From Novispirillum itersonii subsp. itersonii ATCC 12639 (GTDB lineage Bacteria > Pseudomonadota > Alphaproteobacteria > Rhodospirillales > Rhodospirillaceae), in the NCBI RefSeq assembly GCF_000381985.1, contig NZ_KB907337.1:199697-263696 (forward strand): 64,000 nt of DNA, in the 5' to 3' direction. The translations under genes and the position numbers were made by a program. Each line of letters begins with the position of its first letter. Positions within the stretch are counted from its first letter, which is position 1. Positions 39,051 through 49,197 of this stretch are shown piece after piece. Below the pieces are notes generated by a model. It made no database searches, had not been told where the DNA came from, and saw nothing but the letters and a program-made list of their open reading frames with translations.

Positions 39051-39394
39051 TGGACAGTCTGCTCGGAACCTCTCCGCTCGTTTTCGTTATCTTCACCTGC
39101 GGCTTTGTCGGCTGGCTGGCCTATATGGTGGGCAATGCCCTGGCCGTCACCTGGCGTAAAATGGTGCAGGTGATTCCCTATATCCTTCTGCTCGGCGCGG
39201 CGAACCGCTTTTTCATCTTCGCGCTGTTCAAAGGGCAACTGCTGTCGTTGTCAGGCTATGTGATCGGCACTGCGGTGCTGATGGTTATCGCTCTGCTGTC
39301 GTACCGGATGACCCTGACCACCCGTATGGTCATGCAATATCCGTGGCAGTACGAACGGTCCGGTCTGTTCGGATGGCAAAAAAAAGGCGCATAA
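39050..39394 (+). CDS. Small membrane protein of the liv operon
   Basis: This 114-aa protein has three predicted helices (about 10-30, 42-62 and 68-86) and a polar C-terminus ending WQYERSGLFGWQKKGA. It starts on the livF stop codon (TGATG) behind a strong GGAAGGGGG ribosome site, so it is made together with the transporter. I recall an uncharacterised family (perhaps DUF6867) beside liv genes in related bacteria, but cannot verify the match. A role in assembly or regulation of the importer is inferred from translational coupling only. Confidence 0.8.
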   Translation: MDSLLGTSPLVFVIFTCGFVGWLAYMVGNALAVTWRKMVQVIPYILLLGAANRFFIFALFKGQLLSLSGYVIGTAVLMVIALLSYRMTLTTRMVMQYPWQYERSGLFGWQKKGA

Positions 39395-39619
39395 AATCAA
39401 TAACGTGCCTTGATTTCGCCGAAGAGGCAAAGCACAGTTAAGACAACGGCTTGGTATGTCCGGCCATCGTAACGGGCGCGTTCAGATAATCAGAGGAGGC
39501 TGTCTGAACCGCCCCGCCGGATCGCACCAGGACTGTTCATTCCAGCGCTGTTCACAGCAGAATTGAACAGAACTGTTTGGGTGCAACTTTACCCATCATA
39601 ATCAGGGAGACCTAGGAAT

Positions 39620-40723
39620 ATGGCTAACTTTAAGAAGGGTCTGTTTGCTGCCGCCGCCGTCATGGCCCTGTCCGCCGGGACCGCCCATGCCGACATCACC
39701 ATCGCCACCGTCGGTCCGATGACCGGGCAGTATGCCGCTTTCGGTGAGCAGATGAAGCGCGGGGCCGAGCAGGCTGTTGCCGATATCAACGCCAAGGGCG
39801 GCGTGATGGGTCAGAAGCTGAATCTGGTGGTCGGCGATGACGCCTGCGACCCGAAGCAGGCTGTGGCCGTCGCCAACCAGTTCGTCAACCAGAAGGTTAA
39901 GTTCGTTGCCGGTCACTTCTGCTCGGGCTCTTCGATCCCGGCGTCGGCGATCTACAACGAAGAAGGCATTCTGCAGATCTCCCCGGCTTCGACCAACCCG
40001 ACTCTGACCGAGCAGGGCTTCGAGAACGTGTTCCGCGTTGTCGGTGGTGACGACCAGCAGGGCGAAGTTGCCGGTAAGTATCTGGCCGACAACTATAAGG
40101 GCAAGAAGATTGCCATCGTCCACGACAAGCAGGCCTATTCCAAGGGTCTGGCGGACGAAACCAAGAAGGCTCTGAACAAGGCTGGCGTGCAGGAAGTTCT
40201 GTACGAAACCATCACCCCGGGTGAAAAAGACTACTCCACCCTGGTGACCAAGCTGAAGCAGAACGGCGTGGACGTGCTGTATTACGGCGGTTACCACACC
40301 GAAGCCGGTCTGATCGTGCGTCAGATGCGTGAGCAGGGCCTGAAGACTCAGGTCATCTCCGGCGATGCTCTGGTGACCAAGGAATTCTGGGCCGTGACCG
40401 GTGATGCCGGTGAAGGCGTCATGATGACCTTCTCGCCCGATCCACGCCTGAACCCGGCTGCCAAGCCGGTCGTCGATGCGATCAAGAAGGCTGGCTATGA
40501 TCCGGAAGCCTACACCCTGAACACCTATGCCACTGTGCAGGCGTGGGCTCAGGCCGTGGAAAAGGCGAAGTCGACCGACGCTAAGCCGGTTGCCTCTGCC
40601 CTGCATGCCAACAAGTTCGAGACCGTTCTGGGCAACTTTGGCTTCGACGCCAAGGGTGACATGACTGCTCCGGGCTATGTCATGTACGAATGGTCGAAGG
40701 GTGAATACACCTACAAGAAGTAA
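39620..40723 (+). CDS. livJ: Branched-chain amino acid-binding periplasmic protein
   Basis: This 367-aa type I periplasmic binding protein has a signal peptide (1-24, cut after GTAHA) followed by the LIV-binding fold (ITIATVGPMTGQYAAFG). It has the paired cysteines (GDDACDPKQ and GHFCSGSS) that form the family disulfide, and the ligand-site segment ISPASTNPTLTE. It delivers leucine, isoleucine or valine to LivHMGF. A 225-nt gap and a strong ribosome site allow separate, higher expression than the membrane parts. A GAAA-tetraloop terminator follows. Confidence 0.94.
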   Translation: MANFKKGLFAAAAVMALSAGTAHADITIATVGPMTGQYAAFGEQMKRGAEQAVADINAKGGVMGQKLNLVVGDDACDPKQAVAVANQFVNQKVKFVAGHFCSGSSIPASAIYNEEGILQISPASTNPTLTEQGFENVFRVVGGDDQQGEVAGKYLADNYKGKKIAIVHDKQAYSKGLADETKKALNKAGVQEVLYETITPGEKDYSTLVTKLKQNGVDVLYYGGYHTEAGLIVRQMREQGLKTQVISGDALVTKEFWAVTGDAGEGVMMTFSPDPRLNPAAKPVVDAIKKAGYDPEAYTLNTYATVQAWAQAVEKAKSTDAKPVASALHANKFETVLGNFGFDAKGDMTAPGYVMYEWSKGEYTYKK

Positions 40724-40755
40724 TCGGCTTCTGCCGGTTGGTTCGGTTAAGCAGG

Positions 40756-40781
40756 GGCCCGGCGGAAACGCCGGGCCTTTT
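40756..40781 (+). terminator. livJ terminator
   Basis: A perfect 9-bp stem GGCCCGGCG / CGCCGGGCC closed by a GAAA tetraloop is followed by TTTT. Confidence 0.9.
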
Positions 40782-40929
40782 GCCGTGTAGGCATTCTGAT
40801 GCAGGCCTGTTCGATCTTTGTGCTTTTCCGTTTGTTCTTTTTTTCTCCTGCCGGTAAATTTCGGCAACAGGGGGGCGCCGGGACAGGTGCCGCCCCGCAG
40901 AGCATACAGTCTGAGTGGAGTGACGGTTT

Positions 40930-41529
40930 ATGGCTGGTAGCGTCAATAAGGTGATTCTCGTCGGCAATCTGGGGAAAGACCCTGAGGTCCGGTCGACGCA
41001 GAACGGCCAGAAGATCGTCAACTTTACGCTGGCGACCTCAGAAACCTGGCGGGATCGCCAGAGCGGCGAGCGCCGTGAAAAGACTGAATGGCACCGCGTT
41101 GCGGTGTTTAACCCCAATCTGGCGGAAATCGCCGAGCGCTATCTGCGGAAGGGCTCGAAGGTCTATGTCGAAGGCCAGCTCCAGACCCGGAAGTGGACCG
41201 ATCAGAATGGGCAGGAACGCTACACCACGGAAGTGGTGCTTCAGCAGTTCCGCGGTGATCTGACCCTGCTTGATTCCCGTGGCGGCAGCGGCGGCGGCGG
41301 CGATATGGGCGGCGGCGATGGCGGTTACGGCGGCGACACCGGCGGTGGTTTCGGTGGTGGCGGCGGTTTTGGCGGCGGTGGTTACGATCAGGGGCCGTCC
41401 CGTTCTTCCGGTGGTGGTCAGGGCGGTGGCCGGTCCGGTGGCGGCGGCTTTGGTGGCGGCAGCGGCGGTGGTGCCGGGTCGGGGTGGGATGCTCCGCCGA
41501 CCGATCTTGATGACGAAATTCCGTTCTGA
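40930..41529 (+). CDS. ssb: Single-stranded DNA-binding protein
   Basis: This 199-aa protein has an N-terminal OB fold (about 1-112, [19 protein letters not shown], then [18 protein letters not shown]). A very glycine-rich disordered linker follows (about 118-188), and the acidic tip DLDDEIPF recruits repair and replication partners. It coats single-stranded DNA as a tetramer. The ATG follows GGAG. Ssb often lies divergent from uvrA in alphaproteobacteria; here the liv operon has come between them. No SOS box is seen upstream. Confidence 0.96.
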   Translation: MAGSVNKVILVGNLGKDPEVRSTQNGQKIVNFTLATSETWRDRQSGERREKTEWHRVAVFNPNLAEIAERYLRKGSKVYVEGQLQTRKWTDQNGQERYTTEVVLQQFRGDLTLLDSRGGSGGGGDMGGGDGGYGGDTGGGFGGGGGFGGGGYDQGPSRSSGGGQGGGRSGGGGFGGGSGGGAGSGWDAPPTDLDDEIPF

Positions 41530-41538
41530 TGCGGGCAG

Positions 41539-41567
41539 CCGCCGGTCCTTCTGGGATCGGCGGTTTT
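41539..41567 (+). terminator. ssb terminator
   Basis: A 10-bp stem CCGCCGGTCC / GGATCGGCGG (one G-U) with a 5-nt loop is followed by TTTT. Confidence 0.85.
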
Positions 41568-41638
41568 GCTTTCCGGCCCGGTGTGGCCGGTGGTTTGAAA
41601 ACACCACAGGTCCTTGTGCAGAAGCGGGCGCTGTGCGG

Positions 41639-41667
41639 TTGTCGCATCGCCCTGTCTGTGCTACATT
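41639..41667 (+). promoter_or_regulatory. gyrA promoter
   Basis: TTGTCG and TACATT are separated by 17 bp, about 130 nt before the gyrA start. This is a good match to the housekeeping promoter and leaves a leader that contains two palindromes. Confidence 0.65.
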
Positions 41668-41691
41668 TTGCCCCCACGAGAAGACGCCGCA

Positions 41692-41752
41692 GCCCTGTAG
41701 CAGGGCCCTGGATGTGGCGCTGGATTTGACTGGGCTGCCCCTGTGACAGGGG
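41692..41752 (+). promoter_or_regulatory. Twin CCCTG-N3-CAGGG palindromes in the gyrA leader
   Basis: GCCCTG-TAG-CAGGGC (41692-41706) and CCCCTG-TGA-CAGGGG (41738-41752) share the core CCCTG-N3-CAGGG, with centres 46 bp apart. They lie between the predicted promoter and the start codon. They could be paired protein-binding sites or two small RNA hairpins. Confidence 0.5.
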
Positions 41753-41795
41753 GCGGGAAGTCTGTTCTTCTAAATCTATTGGATCGAGTAAAGCC

Positions 41796-44525
41796 TTGAC
41801 CGAGACAGTCGTTCCGACGCCTTCCGATTTCGATATCACACCGGTTACCATCGAAGACGAAATGAAGCGCTCCTACCTCGATTACGCGATGAGCGTGATC
41901 GTGTCGCGTGCGCTGCCTGATGTCCGTGATGGCCTGAAGCCGGTGCACCGGCGCATCCTTTATGCGATGAAGGAAGGCGGTTACGACTTCAATAAGGCAT
42001 ACAAGAAGTCCGCCCGCATCGTCGGCGATGTGATGGGTAAATATCACCCGCACGGTGATTCTGCCATTTACGATGCCATGGTGCGTATGGCGCAGGATTT
42101 CTCCATGCGTCTGCCGCTGATCGACGGTCAGGGCAACTTCGGCTCCATGGATGGCGACCCCGCCGCCGCCATGCGTTACACCGAAGCCCGCATGGCCAAG
42201 TCGGCGCATTCCCTGCTGGATGATATCGACCGTGAAACGGTGGATTTTCAGCCGAACTATGACGAAAGCGTGCAGGAGCCGGTTGTGCTTCCGGCCCGCT
42301 TCCCCAACCTGCTGGTCAATGGTGCCGGCGGGATTGCGGTCGGGATGGCCACCAACATTCCGCCCCACAATCTGGGCGAAGTGCTGGATGCCTGCTGTGC
42401 CCTGATCGACCGACCCGACCTGTCGGAAGAGGAAGTGCTGGAGATCGTCCCCGGCCCTGACTTCCCGACCGGCGGCATTGTGCTGGGCAAGGGTGGCATC
42501 CGTTCGGCCTACACGACCGGGCGTGGATCGATCATTCTGCGTGGCAAGTGTGATATTGAAGAAATTCGCGCCGGGCGCGAGGCGATCGTCATCACCGAAG
42601 TTCCGTTTCAGGTCAACAAAGCCTCGATGATTGAAAAGATTGCCGAACTGGTCCGCGATAAGCGGATCGAAGGCATCTCTGATATCCGGGATGAGTCTGA
42701 CCGGCGTGGTGTGCGGGTGGTGGTGGAGCTGCGTAAGGATGCGGTCGGCGAAGTGGTGCTGGCCCAGCTTTACAAGTTCACGCCGCTGCAGACCTCTTTC
42801 GGCGTCAACATGCTGGCGATCAATGGTGGCCGCCCGGAACTGCTGCGCCTGCGCGACATTCTGACCGCCTTCATCAGCTTCCGTGAGGAAGTGATCCGCC
42901 GTCGCACCATCTTTGAACTGGGTAAGGCCCGCGAGCGGGCCCACATCTTGGTCGGCCTCGGCATTGCCGTCGCCAATCTTGATCCGGTGATCGCGCTGAT
43001 CCGCAGTGCCCCCGATCCGCAGACCGCCCGTGACCAGCTGATGGCGCGTGACTGGCCGGCCGAAGACGTGGCCCCGCTGATCGAACTGATTGCCGACCCC
43101 GAATATAAGGTCGTTGATGGCCGGTACCGGCTGTCGGAGATGCAGGCCAAAGCCATTCTGGACCTGCGCCTGCACCGCCTGACCGGGCTGGAGCGTGACA
43201 AGATCCACGGCGAACTGCGCGAAATCGGCGGTCAGATCGAAGAGTTCCTGTCGATCCTTGCATCCCGCGAGAAGCTGTTCGGCATTCTGCGCGCTGAGCT
43301 GGTTGAAATGCGGGTCGCCTATGCCACTCCGCGCCGCACGGTGCTGGAAGACGCAGAGTTCGAGCACGACATCGAAGATCTGATCCAGCGCGAAGATATG
43401 GCGGTCACCGTCACCAACACCGGCTGGGTCAAGCGTGTTCCGCTGTCCACCTACCGGGCGCAGAAGCGTGGCGGCAAGGGCCGCTCCGGGATGGCGACGA
43501 AGGAAGAAGATTTCGTCACCACGCTGTTTGTTGCCAATACCCATACCCCGATCCTGTTCTTCTCCAACACCGGCATGGTCTACAAGCAGAAGGTTTACCG
43601 TCTGCCGCTGGGCACCCCGCAGAGCAAAGGCAAAGCCTTTGTCAATCTGCTGCCGTTGCAGGATGGAGAAACGATCACCACGGTTCTGCCGCTGCCGGAG
43701 AATGAGGAAGGCTGGGCTGATCTGAACGTGATGTTCGCCACATCGCACGGCAACGTCCGCCGCAACAGCCTGTCGGATTTCACCAATGTGAAGTCCAATG
43801 GTAAGATTGCGATGAAGCTGGAAGAGGGCGGTGAACGCCTGATCGCGGTGGCAACCTGTACCGACCAGAATGACGTGCTGCTGGCGACCCGCAACGGCAT
43901 GGCGATCCGCTTCCCGGTGGCTGATGTCCGTGTTTTCGCAGGCCGCAACTCCACCGGTGTGCGGGGGATCCGCCTCAGTGACGGCGATGAAGTGATCTCC
44001 ATGTCCATGCTGACCCATGTCAGTTTTGACGTGGCGGAACGCGATGCCTATCTGCGGCTGGCAGCGCACCTGCGCCGGGCGGAAGGCGAGGCGGAAGATG
44101 CCTCTGCCGCCGATGCCCTGTCGCCGGAAGCCTTCAAGGCCTTTGCGGATACCGAAGAATTTATTCTGACGGTCACCGAAAATGGCTTCGGGAAGCGGAC
44201 ATCCGCGTACGAATACCGGATTGTCGGCCGTGGTGGACAGGGGATTGCCAATATGGATCTGACCGGCAAGACCGGTCGGGTGGTGGCATCCTTCCCGGTC
44301 AACAATGACGATCAGATTATGTTGATTTCCGATGGTGGTCAGCTGATCCGTATGCCGGTCAATGATGTGCGCAGTGCAGGCCGTAAGACGCAGGGGGTCA
44401 CCCTGTTCCGTACCGCTGAGGACGAGCGGGTGGTTTCGGTGGCGCATCTGCGGGATATGGTCGGGGATGAGGCCGACGATGCCGGTGACGAACCGGAGAC
44501 CGAAGCCGTCACCGATGTCGGATAA
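41796..44525 (+). CDS. gyrA: DNA gyrase subunit A
   Basis: This 909-aa type II topoisomerase subunit breaks and rejoins DNA to introduce negative supercoils with GyrB. The catalytic tyrosine is in [10 protein letters not shown] (Tyr128), the C-terminal pinwheel has a GyrA-box (QKRGGKG), and the tail is acidic. The quinolone-region residues are Ser89 and Asp93 ([10 protein letters not shown]), matching the susceptible type at E. coli positions 83 and 87. Translation appears to start at TTG (41796): the aligned N-terminus [20 protein letters not shown] requires it, and the next ATG would remove conserved residues. A weak GAG ribosome site precedes it. Confidence 0.96.
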   Translation: MTETVVPTPSDFDITPVTIEDEMKRSYLDYAMSVIVSRALPDVRDGLKPVHRRILYAMKEGGYDFNKAYKKSARIVGDVMGKYHPHGDSAIYDAMVRMAQDFSMRLPLIDGQGNFGSMDGDPAAAMRYTEARMAKSAHSLLDDIDRETVDFQPNYDESVQEPVVLPARFPNLLVNGAGGIAVGMATNIPPHNLGEVLDACCALIDRPDLSEEEVLEIVPGPDFPTGGIVLGKGGIRSAYTTGRGSIILRGKCDIEEIRAGREAIVITEVPFQVNKASMIEKIAELVRDKRIEGISDIRDESDRRGVRVVVELRKDAVGEVVLAQLYKFTPLQTSFGVNMLAINGGRPELLRLRDILTAFISFREEVIRRRTIFELGKARERAHILVGLGIAVANLDPVIALIRSAPDPQTARDQLMARDWPAEDVAPLIELIADPEYKVVDGRYRLSEMQAKAILDLRLHRLTGLERDKIHGELREIGGQIEEFLSILASREKLFGILRAELVEMRVAYATPRRTVLEDAEFEHDIEDLIQREDMAVTVTNTGWVKRVPLSTYRAQKRGGKGRSGMATKEEDFVTTLFVANTHTPILFFSNTGMVYKQKVYRLPLGTPQSKGKAFVNLLPLQDGETITTVLPLPENEEGWADLNVMFATSHGNVRRNSLSDFTNVKSNGKIAMKLEEGGERLIAVATCTDQNDVLLATRNGMAIRFPVADVRVFAGRNSTGVRGIRLSDGDEVISMSMLTHVSFDVAERDAYLRLAAHLRRAEGEAEDASAADALSPEAFKAFADTEEFILTVTENGFGKRTSAYEYRIVGRGGQGIANMDLTGKTGRVVASFPVNNDDQIMLISDGGQLIRMPVNDVRSAGRKTQGVTLFRTAEDERVVSVAHLRDMVGDEADDAGDEPETEAVTDVG

Positions 44526-44563
44526 GGGGCTGCCTGTTCCGTACTGTGATGTTTGAGAGAGTG

Positions 44564-44605
44564 AGGCCGGGCATATCACGAAAAAGGGGTATGCCCGGCC
44601 TTATT
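44564..44605 (+). terminator. gyrA terminator
   Basis: A perfect 12-bp stem AGGCCGGGCATA / TATGCCCGGCCT with a 14-nt loop is followed by TATTGTT. Confidence 0.8.
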
Positions 44606-44692
44606 GTTGATGGTAGGCATTATGTGCGGCGGCTTCCGCAGCAGACGGATTTCCGCCGGAACGATAAAAGCTAACAACTGGAGGGAGGGAGA

Positions 44693-45193
44693 ATGGAGCG
44701 GATCGGAGTTTATCCGGGCACATTCGACCCGGTGACCAACGGCCATCTCGACATTATCAACCGTGCCGCCCGTATGCTGGACCGGCTGGTGGTCGGTGTC
44801 GCGATTAACGCGGGCAAGGGGCCGCTGTTTTCTCTGGATGAGCGGGTGGAGTTGACCCGTGCCGCCGTCGCAGGGCTGAAAACCAACGGGACCGTGATCG
44901 AGGTAAAGCCCTTCAGCGGTCTGCTGATGCGCTTTGCCGCAGAGCAGAACGCGGCGGTGATCGTGCGGGGTCTGCGGGCGGTGTCGGACTTTGAATACGA
45001 GTTTCAGATGGCGGGAATGAACGCCCGGCTGGATCCGACGGTTGAAACCATCTTTCTGATGGCGTCGGAACGCTGCCAGTTCATTTCGTCCCGCTTTGTG
45101 AAAGAAATTGCCAAGCTGGATGGAGTGATTGACTCCTTTGTTCCTGCTGTGGTGAAGGAGGCCCTGTTGGAGCGCTTTGGTCGCGACGCGTGA
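44693..45193 (+). CDS. coaD: Phosphopantetheine adenylyltransferase
   Basis: This 166-aa enzyme of coenzyme A synthesis transfers AMP from ATP to 4'-phosphopantetheine. It has the nucleotidyltransferase TxGH motif (YPGTFDPVTNGHLDII), the substrate loop GLRAVSDFEYEFQMAGMN and the C-terminal SSRFVKEIAKLDG. Length is standard. A very strong purine-rich ribosome site (GGAGGGAGGGAGA) precedes the ATG. The cyclophilin gene follows within about 75 nt and may be co-transcribed. Confidence 0.96.
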   Translation: MERIGVYPGTFDPVTNGHLDIINRAARMLDRLVVGVAINAGKGPLFSLDERVELTRAAVAGLKTNGTVIEVKPFSGLLMRFAAEQNAAVIVRGLRAVSDFEYEFQMAGMNARLDPTVETIFLMASERCQFISSRFVKEIAKLDGVIDSFVPAVVKEALLERFGRDA

Positions 45194-45266
45194 CCGGGTG
45201 CCCTTCGGGCGGGCCGCAGATGCCCGGACAAGAGGGCCGGATCTGCCGATAGAGATGGATCGTCCC

Positions 45267-45827
45267 ATGCGGTTTGTTAAAGTACTTCTCGTTCTGTTGA
45301 TCGGAGTTTTTATTGCCATGACCTCCCCCTCCGCTGATGCCGCCCCGAAGCTGGATCCGGAAAACACCCTGTATCTTGACCTTCCCGCTGGCCGCGTCGT
45401 TATTCGGATGCGCCCGGATCTGGCCCCGAACCATGTTGCCCGTATTAAGGAACTGGTCCGTCAGGGCTTCTACGATGGCACCGTGTTCCATCGCGTGATT
45501 GATGGCTTCATGGCGCAGGGCGGTGACCCGACCGGCACCGGCATGGGCGGCTCCGGGAAGAAGCTGAAGGCCGAATTCTCCAAGGAGAAGCACGTCCGTG
45601 GCACCCTGTCGATGGCCCGTGCCCAGAGCCCGGATTCCGCCGACAGCCAGTTCTTTATCTGCTTTGCTCCGGCTGCCTTCCTTGATGGTCAGTACACCGT
45701 CTGGGGTGAGGTCGTCGAAGGCATGGACTTTGTCGATCAGATCAAGAAGGGTGACCGCAACAACAACGGCAAGGTCGCTTATCCGGATGCCATCGTGAAG
45801 ATGCAGGTTGCCGCCGACGCCAAATAA
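45267..45827 (+). CDS. Periplasmic cyclophilin-type peptidyl-prolyl isomerase
   Basis: This 186-aa protein has an N-terminal signal peptide (MRFVKVLLVLLIGVF, cut near SADA) followed by the cyclophilin fold: FHRVIDGFMAQGGDPTGTG, SMARAQSPDSADSQFFI and FLDGQYTVWGEVVEG. The active-site Arg, Phe and Gln are present. It catalyses proline isomerisation in folding of exported proteins. Two starts are close (45255 and 45267); the second places the basic residues directly ahead of the hydrophobic core. Downstream is a long AT-rich palindrome, then tRNA-Lys. Confidence 0.9.
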   Translation: MRFVKVLLVLLIGVFIAMTSPSADAAPKLDPENTLYLDLPAGRVVIRMRPDLAPNHVARIKELVRQGFYDGTVFHRVIDGFMAQGGDPTGTGMGGSGKKLKAEFSKEKHVRGTLSMARAQSPDSADSQFFICFAPAAFLDGQYTVWGEVVEGMDFVDQIKKGDRNNNGKVAYPDAIVKMQVAADAK

Positions 45828-45834
45828 GGCGGGG

Positions 45835-45862
45835 ATCTCAGATTTTTAAAAAAATCTGAGAT
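45835..45862. terminator. 28-nt AT-rich palindrome after the cyclophilin gene
   Basis: Two perfect 13-nt arms (ATCTCAGATTTTT and its complement) flank a 2-nt centre. It can form a hairpin with U residues inside the stem, 8 nt after the stop, so it may act as a terminator. The symmetry and position just upstream of the tRNA-Lys promoter also fit an operator. Confidence 0.55.
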
Positions 45863-45869
45863 TTAGGGG

Positions 45870-45898
45870 TTGACCGATAGGGCCGCACTGAGTATCTT
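45870..45898 (+). promoter_or_regulatory. tRNA-Lys promoter
   Basis: TTGACC and TATCTT are separated by 17 bp, 75 nt before the mature tRNA-Lys. It resembles the tRNA-Cys promoter in its -35 box. Confidence 0.7.
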
Positions 45899-45973
45899 GC
45901 GGCCCTCTTCACCGGGGAGCGTCAGCAAGACGGTGAAAGAAAAGGAAAATCTGGTTCGCCAGAGATGTGATAA

Positions 45974-46048
45974 GTGCCCGTAGCTCAGTGGTAGAGCATT
46001 CGACTTTTAATCGAATGGCCGAAGGTTCGAATCCTTCCGGGCACACCA
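45974..46048 (+). tRNA. tRNA-Lys (TTT)
   Basis: A 75-nt cloverleaf runs from GTGCCCG to CGGGCAC, discriminator A and encoded CCA. The D-arm is AGCTCAGTGGTAGAGC, the anticodon loop CTTTTAA gives TTT, and the T-loop is GGTTCGAATCC. Confidence 0.95.
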
Positions 46049-46060
46049 TCACATAAATTT

Positions 46061-46092
46061 AAACCGGCCGCTTATGCGTTGCCGGTTTTTTT
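46061..46092 (+). terminator. tRNA-Lys terminator
   Basis: The stem AAACCGGC / GCCGGTTT (8 bp) with a 12-nt loop is followed by TTTT. Confidence 0.85.
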
Positions 46093-46184
46093 GTATCCAA
46101 AATCTTTGCAGGCCTCTCGATGCTTTGCGCTGATTTCAAAGGGCGCATAAGGCCTGCCTGAAGGCTGGCGGCCTTTGATAAAGA

Positions 46185-46216
46185 AAAACCCCGGCACAAT
46201 CCTGTGCCGGGGTTTT
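46185..46216 (-). terminator. gltA terminator
   Basis: A perfect 14-bp stem AAAACCCCGGCACA / TGTGCCGGGGTTTT with a 4-nt loop lies 28 nt beyond the gltA stop, and the A-rich left arm supplies the U-tract. Confidence 0.9.
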
Positions 46217-46243
46217 CTGCCTTACCCTGACGGGCAGGGCGTC

Positions 46244-47548
46244 TTACGGGCGGTCCGCCAGAGCGACGAACTTGCGTTCGGCAACACCGGTGAACAGCTG
46301 ACGCGGACGGCCGATCTTCTGATGCGGATCTTCGATCATTTCGCCCCACTGTGCGATCCAGCCGGTGGTACGGGCCAGAGCGAACAGGCAGGTGAACATG
46401 GAGACCGGAATGCCCATGGCGCGGAAGATGATGCCCGAGTAGAAGTCCACGTTCGGGTACAGCTTCTTTTCGACGAAGTATTCGTCTTCCAGCGCAATCC
46501 GTTCCAGTTCCATGGCGATCTGCAGCAGCGGTTCGTCGTGGACGCCGAGTTCGTCCAGAACTTCCTTGCAGGTCTGGGCCATGATCTTGGCGCGCGGATC
46601 GTAGTTCTTGTAGACGCGGTGACCGAAGCCCATCAGACGGAACGAGTCGTTCTTGTCCTTGGCGCGCTTGATGAATTCCGGAATACGGTCCTTGTGACCG
46701 ATTTCGTTCAGCATCTTCAGCACGGCTTCGTTGGCGCCGCCGTGAGCCGGACCCCACAGGGAGGCGATGCCAGCAGCGATACAGGCAAACGGGTTGGCAC
46801 CCGAAGAACCGGCCAGACGGACGGTGGAGGTCGAGGCGTTCTGCTCGTGGTCAGCATGCAGGATCAGGATGCGGTCCATGGCCTTGGCCAGAACCGGATT
46901 GACCTTGTATTCATCGCACGGGGTGGCAAACATCATGTGCAGGAAGTTCTCAGCGTAGCTGAGGTTGTTCTTCGGGTACATGAACGGCTGGCCGGTGGAG
47001 TACTTGTAGGCCCAGGCGGCAATCGTCGGCATCTTGGCGATCAGGCGATGCTGCGACACCATGCGGTGATGCGGATCGTTGATATCCAGAGAGTCGTGAT
47101 AAAAGGCCGACAGGGCGCCGACCACGCCGCACATGATCGCCATCGGGTGCGCATCGCGGCGGAAACCCTGATAGAAGCGGGTCAGCTGCTCATGCACCAT
47201 GGTGTGATGGGTGATGGTGCTTTCGAAGGTCTCGCGCTCAGCGGTATTCGGCAGTTCGCCGCGCAGAAGCAGGTGAGCCACTTCGAGGAAGTCGCAGTTT
47301 TCAGCCAGATCTTCGATGGCATAGCCGCGGTGGCGCAGAACGCCGGCATCGCCGTCGATGTAGGTGATCTTGGACTCGCAGGAGCCGGTGGAGGTGAAGC
47401 CCGGATCATAGGTAAACAGGCCGGTTTCACCGTAGAATTTGCGGATGTCCGCGACGCTCGGGCCGGTGGAGCCGTCAATGATCGGATATTCGTAAGACGC
47501 ACCGTTCCGGTTGTCTACGACGGTAATTGAATTCTTTCCGTTCGACAT
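46244..47548 (-). CDS. gltA: Citrate synthase
   Basis: This 434-aa enzyme condenses acetyl-CoA and oxaloacetate at the entry of the TCA cycle. It has the N-terminal domain of the hexameric, NADH-sensitive Gram-negative type ([30 protein letters not shown]). Catalytic segments include [46 protein letters not shown] and [17 protein letters not shown] chose the ATG at 47548 ([12 protein letters not shown]), preceded by GAGG; the frame is open further upstream but without conserved sequence. It is transcribed in the same direction as gltX, 242 nt downstream of it, with its own terminator. Confidence 0.96.
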   Translation of the reverse strand: MSNGKNSITVVDNRNGASYEYPIIDGSTGPSVADIRKFYGETGLFTYDPGFTSTGSCESKITYIDGDAGVLRHRGYAIEDLAENCDFLEVAHLLLRGELPNTAERETFESTITHHTMVHEQLTRFYQGFRRDAHPMAIMCGVVGALSAFYHDSLDINDPHHRMVSQHRLIAKMPTIAAWAYKYSTGQPFMYPKNNLSYAENFLHMMFATPCDEYKVNPVLAKAMDRILILHADHEQNASTSTVRLAGSSGANPFACIAAGIASLWGPAHGGANEAVLKMLNEIGHKDRIPEFIKRAKDKNDSFRLMGFGHRVYKNYDPRAKIMAQTCKEVLDELGVHDEPLLQIAMELERIALEDEYFVEKKLYPNVDFYSGIIFRAMGIPVSMFTCLFALARTTGWIAQWGEMIEDPHQKIGRPRQLFTGVAERKFVALADRP

Positions 47549-47790
47549 GCGCAAAACCTCACTTTGGTGTTGTTTTCTCTGGTCCCCGGAGAGGAGACCC
47601 GATTTTGCCGTGACCCGGACTGCAGCAGGCTGCGCGCCCGGGCCGCTTATCGATTTTTCCGTCTGCTCCGGTCCGGTTGGCCGACGCCGGAGGCAGCGGG
47701 GGTAAATGCCGGAAGAAAGGGGCCCAGGACGGGTGGGTCTTTCTCCGGTAGCATAAAAATTAAGACAGGGCCGCACAGGGCGGCGGGATG

Positions 47791-49197
47791 TCAGCCCGCA
47801 GCGAGAACATCACCCAGACGGGCAAGGCTTTCGTCTTTACCAAGCAGTTCCATGACTTCAAAAATCGGCGGGGAAACAGTCGAACCCGACAGTGCCGCGC
47901 GCAGGGGCTGGGCGACTTTGCCCAGTTTCAGCTCCTTCTCTTCCGAGAAGATGCGGACCGCCTCTTCCAGCTGTTCGCGGGTCCAGGCGGTTTCCTGTGA
48001 CAGGCGGTCGCGCAGGGCGCTGACAACGGCTTTGCCGTCGGCATCCATCTGCTTGGCCGCTTTTTCATCCAGTGCCAGCGGGCGCTGACGGACGTAGAAC
48101 AGGGCTGATTCCGTCAGGTCAACCAGCGTTTTAGCACGCTGCTTCAGGCTGTCCATGGCGGACAGCAGCAGGGCCTTCTGGCTGTCGCTGACAGTGATAC
48201 CCAGCGCGGCTTCGATGCGGGGCACGATCAGGTCGCGCAGATGGGCATCGTCAGCATGGCGCAGGTAGTGGCCGTTCAGGCTGGTCAGTTTAACCATGTC
48301 GAAGCGCGACGGGGCGCGGCCGACATCAGCGATATCAAACCATTCAATGGCCTGTTCGGTGGAAATGATTTCCTCATCACCGCGGCCCCAGCCGAGACGC
48401 AGCAGATAGTTGCGCATCGCTTCCGGCAGGAACCCCATGTCACGGTAGGCTTCCGCCCCCAGCGCGCCATGACGCTTGGAGAGCTTGGCACCATCCGGCC
48501 CGTGGATCAGCGGGATGTGGGAGAAGGTCGGCAGATCCCAGCCACAGGCTTTGAACAGCTGAATCTGGCGGAAAGTGTTGGTCAGGTGATCATCGCCACG
48601 GATGACATGGGTGATGCCCATATCATGGTCATCGACCACCACGGACAGCATGTAGGTCGGGGTCCCGTCGGCGCGCAGCAGGACCATGTCATCCAGCTGG
48701 GCATTGTTGACGGTCACTTCGCCCTGAACCAGATCGGTCAGCACGGTCTGGCCTTCCTGCGGGGCCTTCAGGCGGACCACCGGCTTCACGCCTTCCGGCG
48801 CTTCTGACGGGTCCCGGTCACGCCAGCGCCCGTCATAGCGCATCGGCTGGCCGCTGGCCTTCTGTTCTTCCCGCATCGCCGTCAGTTCTTCCGGCGAGCA
48901 ATAGCAGTAATAGGCCTTGCCTTCCTTCAGCAGCCCCAGGGCCACCTCGGCATGGCGGGCCGCGCGGGAGAACTGGAAGACCGGTTCTTCATCCCAGTCC
49001 AGCCCCAGCCACTTCAGGCCGTCGAAAATGGCATCCACGGCTTCCGGGGTTGATCGGGCACGGTCTGTGTCCTCGATCCGCATCAGGAAGCGGCCGCCCA
49101 TATGGCGGGCGTACAGCCAGTTAAACAGCGCGGTGCGCGCGCCGCCAATGTGAAGAAAGCCCGTCGGAGAGGGGGCAAAGCGGGTAACGACGGTCAT
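47791..49197 (-). CDS. gltX: Glutamyl-tRNA synthetase
   Basis: This 468-aa class Ib synthetase charges tRNA-Glu. It has the HIGH-type motif [16 protein letters not shown], a zinc-like CYCSPEEL region, the KMSKS-type motif [10 protein letters not shown] and a helical anticodon-binding C-terminus. Alphaproteobacteria often have two GltX proteins, one of which can charge tRNA-Gln; this one is of normal length and cannot be assigned to either type from motifs alone. A weak hairpin (GCCG / CGGC, near 47771-47785) lies just downstream. It diverges from comEC. Confidence 0.95.
   Translation of the reverse strand: MTVVTRFAPSPTGFLHIGGARTALFNWLYARHMGGRFLMRIEDTDRARSTPEAVDAIFDGLKWLGLDWDEEPVFQFSRAARHAEVALGLLKEGKAYYCYCSPEELTAMREEQKASGQPMRYDGRWRDRDPSEAPEGVKPVVRLKAPQEGQTVLTDLVQGEVTVNNAQLDDMVLLRADGTPTYMLSVVVDDHDMGITHVIRGDDHLTNTFRQIQLFKACGWDLPTFSHIPLIHGPDGAKLSKRHGALGAEAYRDMGFLPEAMRNYLLRLGWGRGDEEIISTEQAIEWFDIADVGRAPSRFDMVKLTSLNGHYLRHADDAHLRDLIVPRIEAALGITVSDSQKALLLSAMDSLKQRAKTLVDLTESALFYVRQRPLALDEKAAKQMDADGKAVVSALRDRLSQETAWTREQLEEAVRIFSEEKELKLGKVAQPLRAALSGSTVSPPIFEVMELLGKDESLARLGDVLAAG

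Noticed and set aside
41661-44579. Very long antisense frame (972 codons) opposite gyrA
   Set aside because: GC-rich codon bias opens the opposite frame; the sense strand has clear GyrA motifs and the antisense protein has none.
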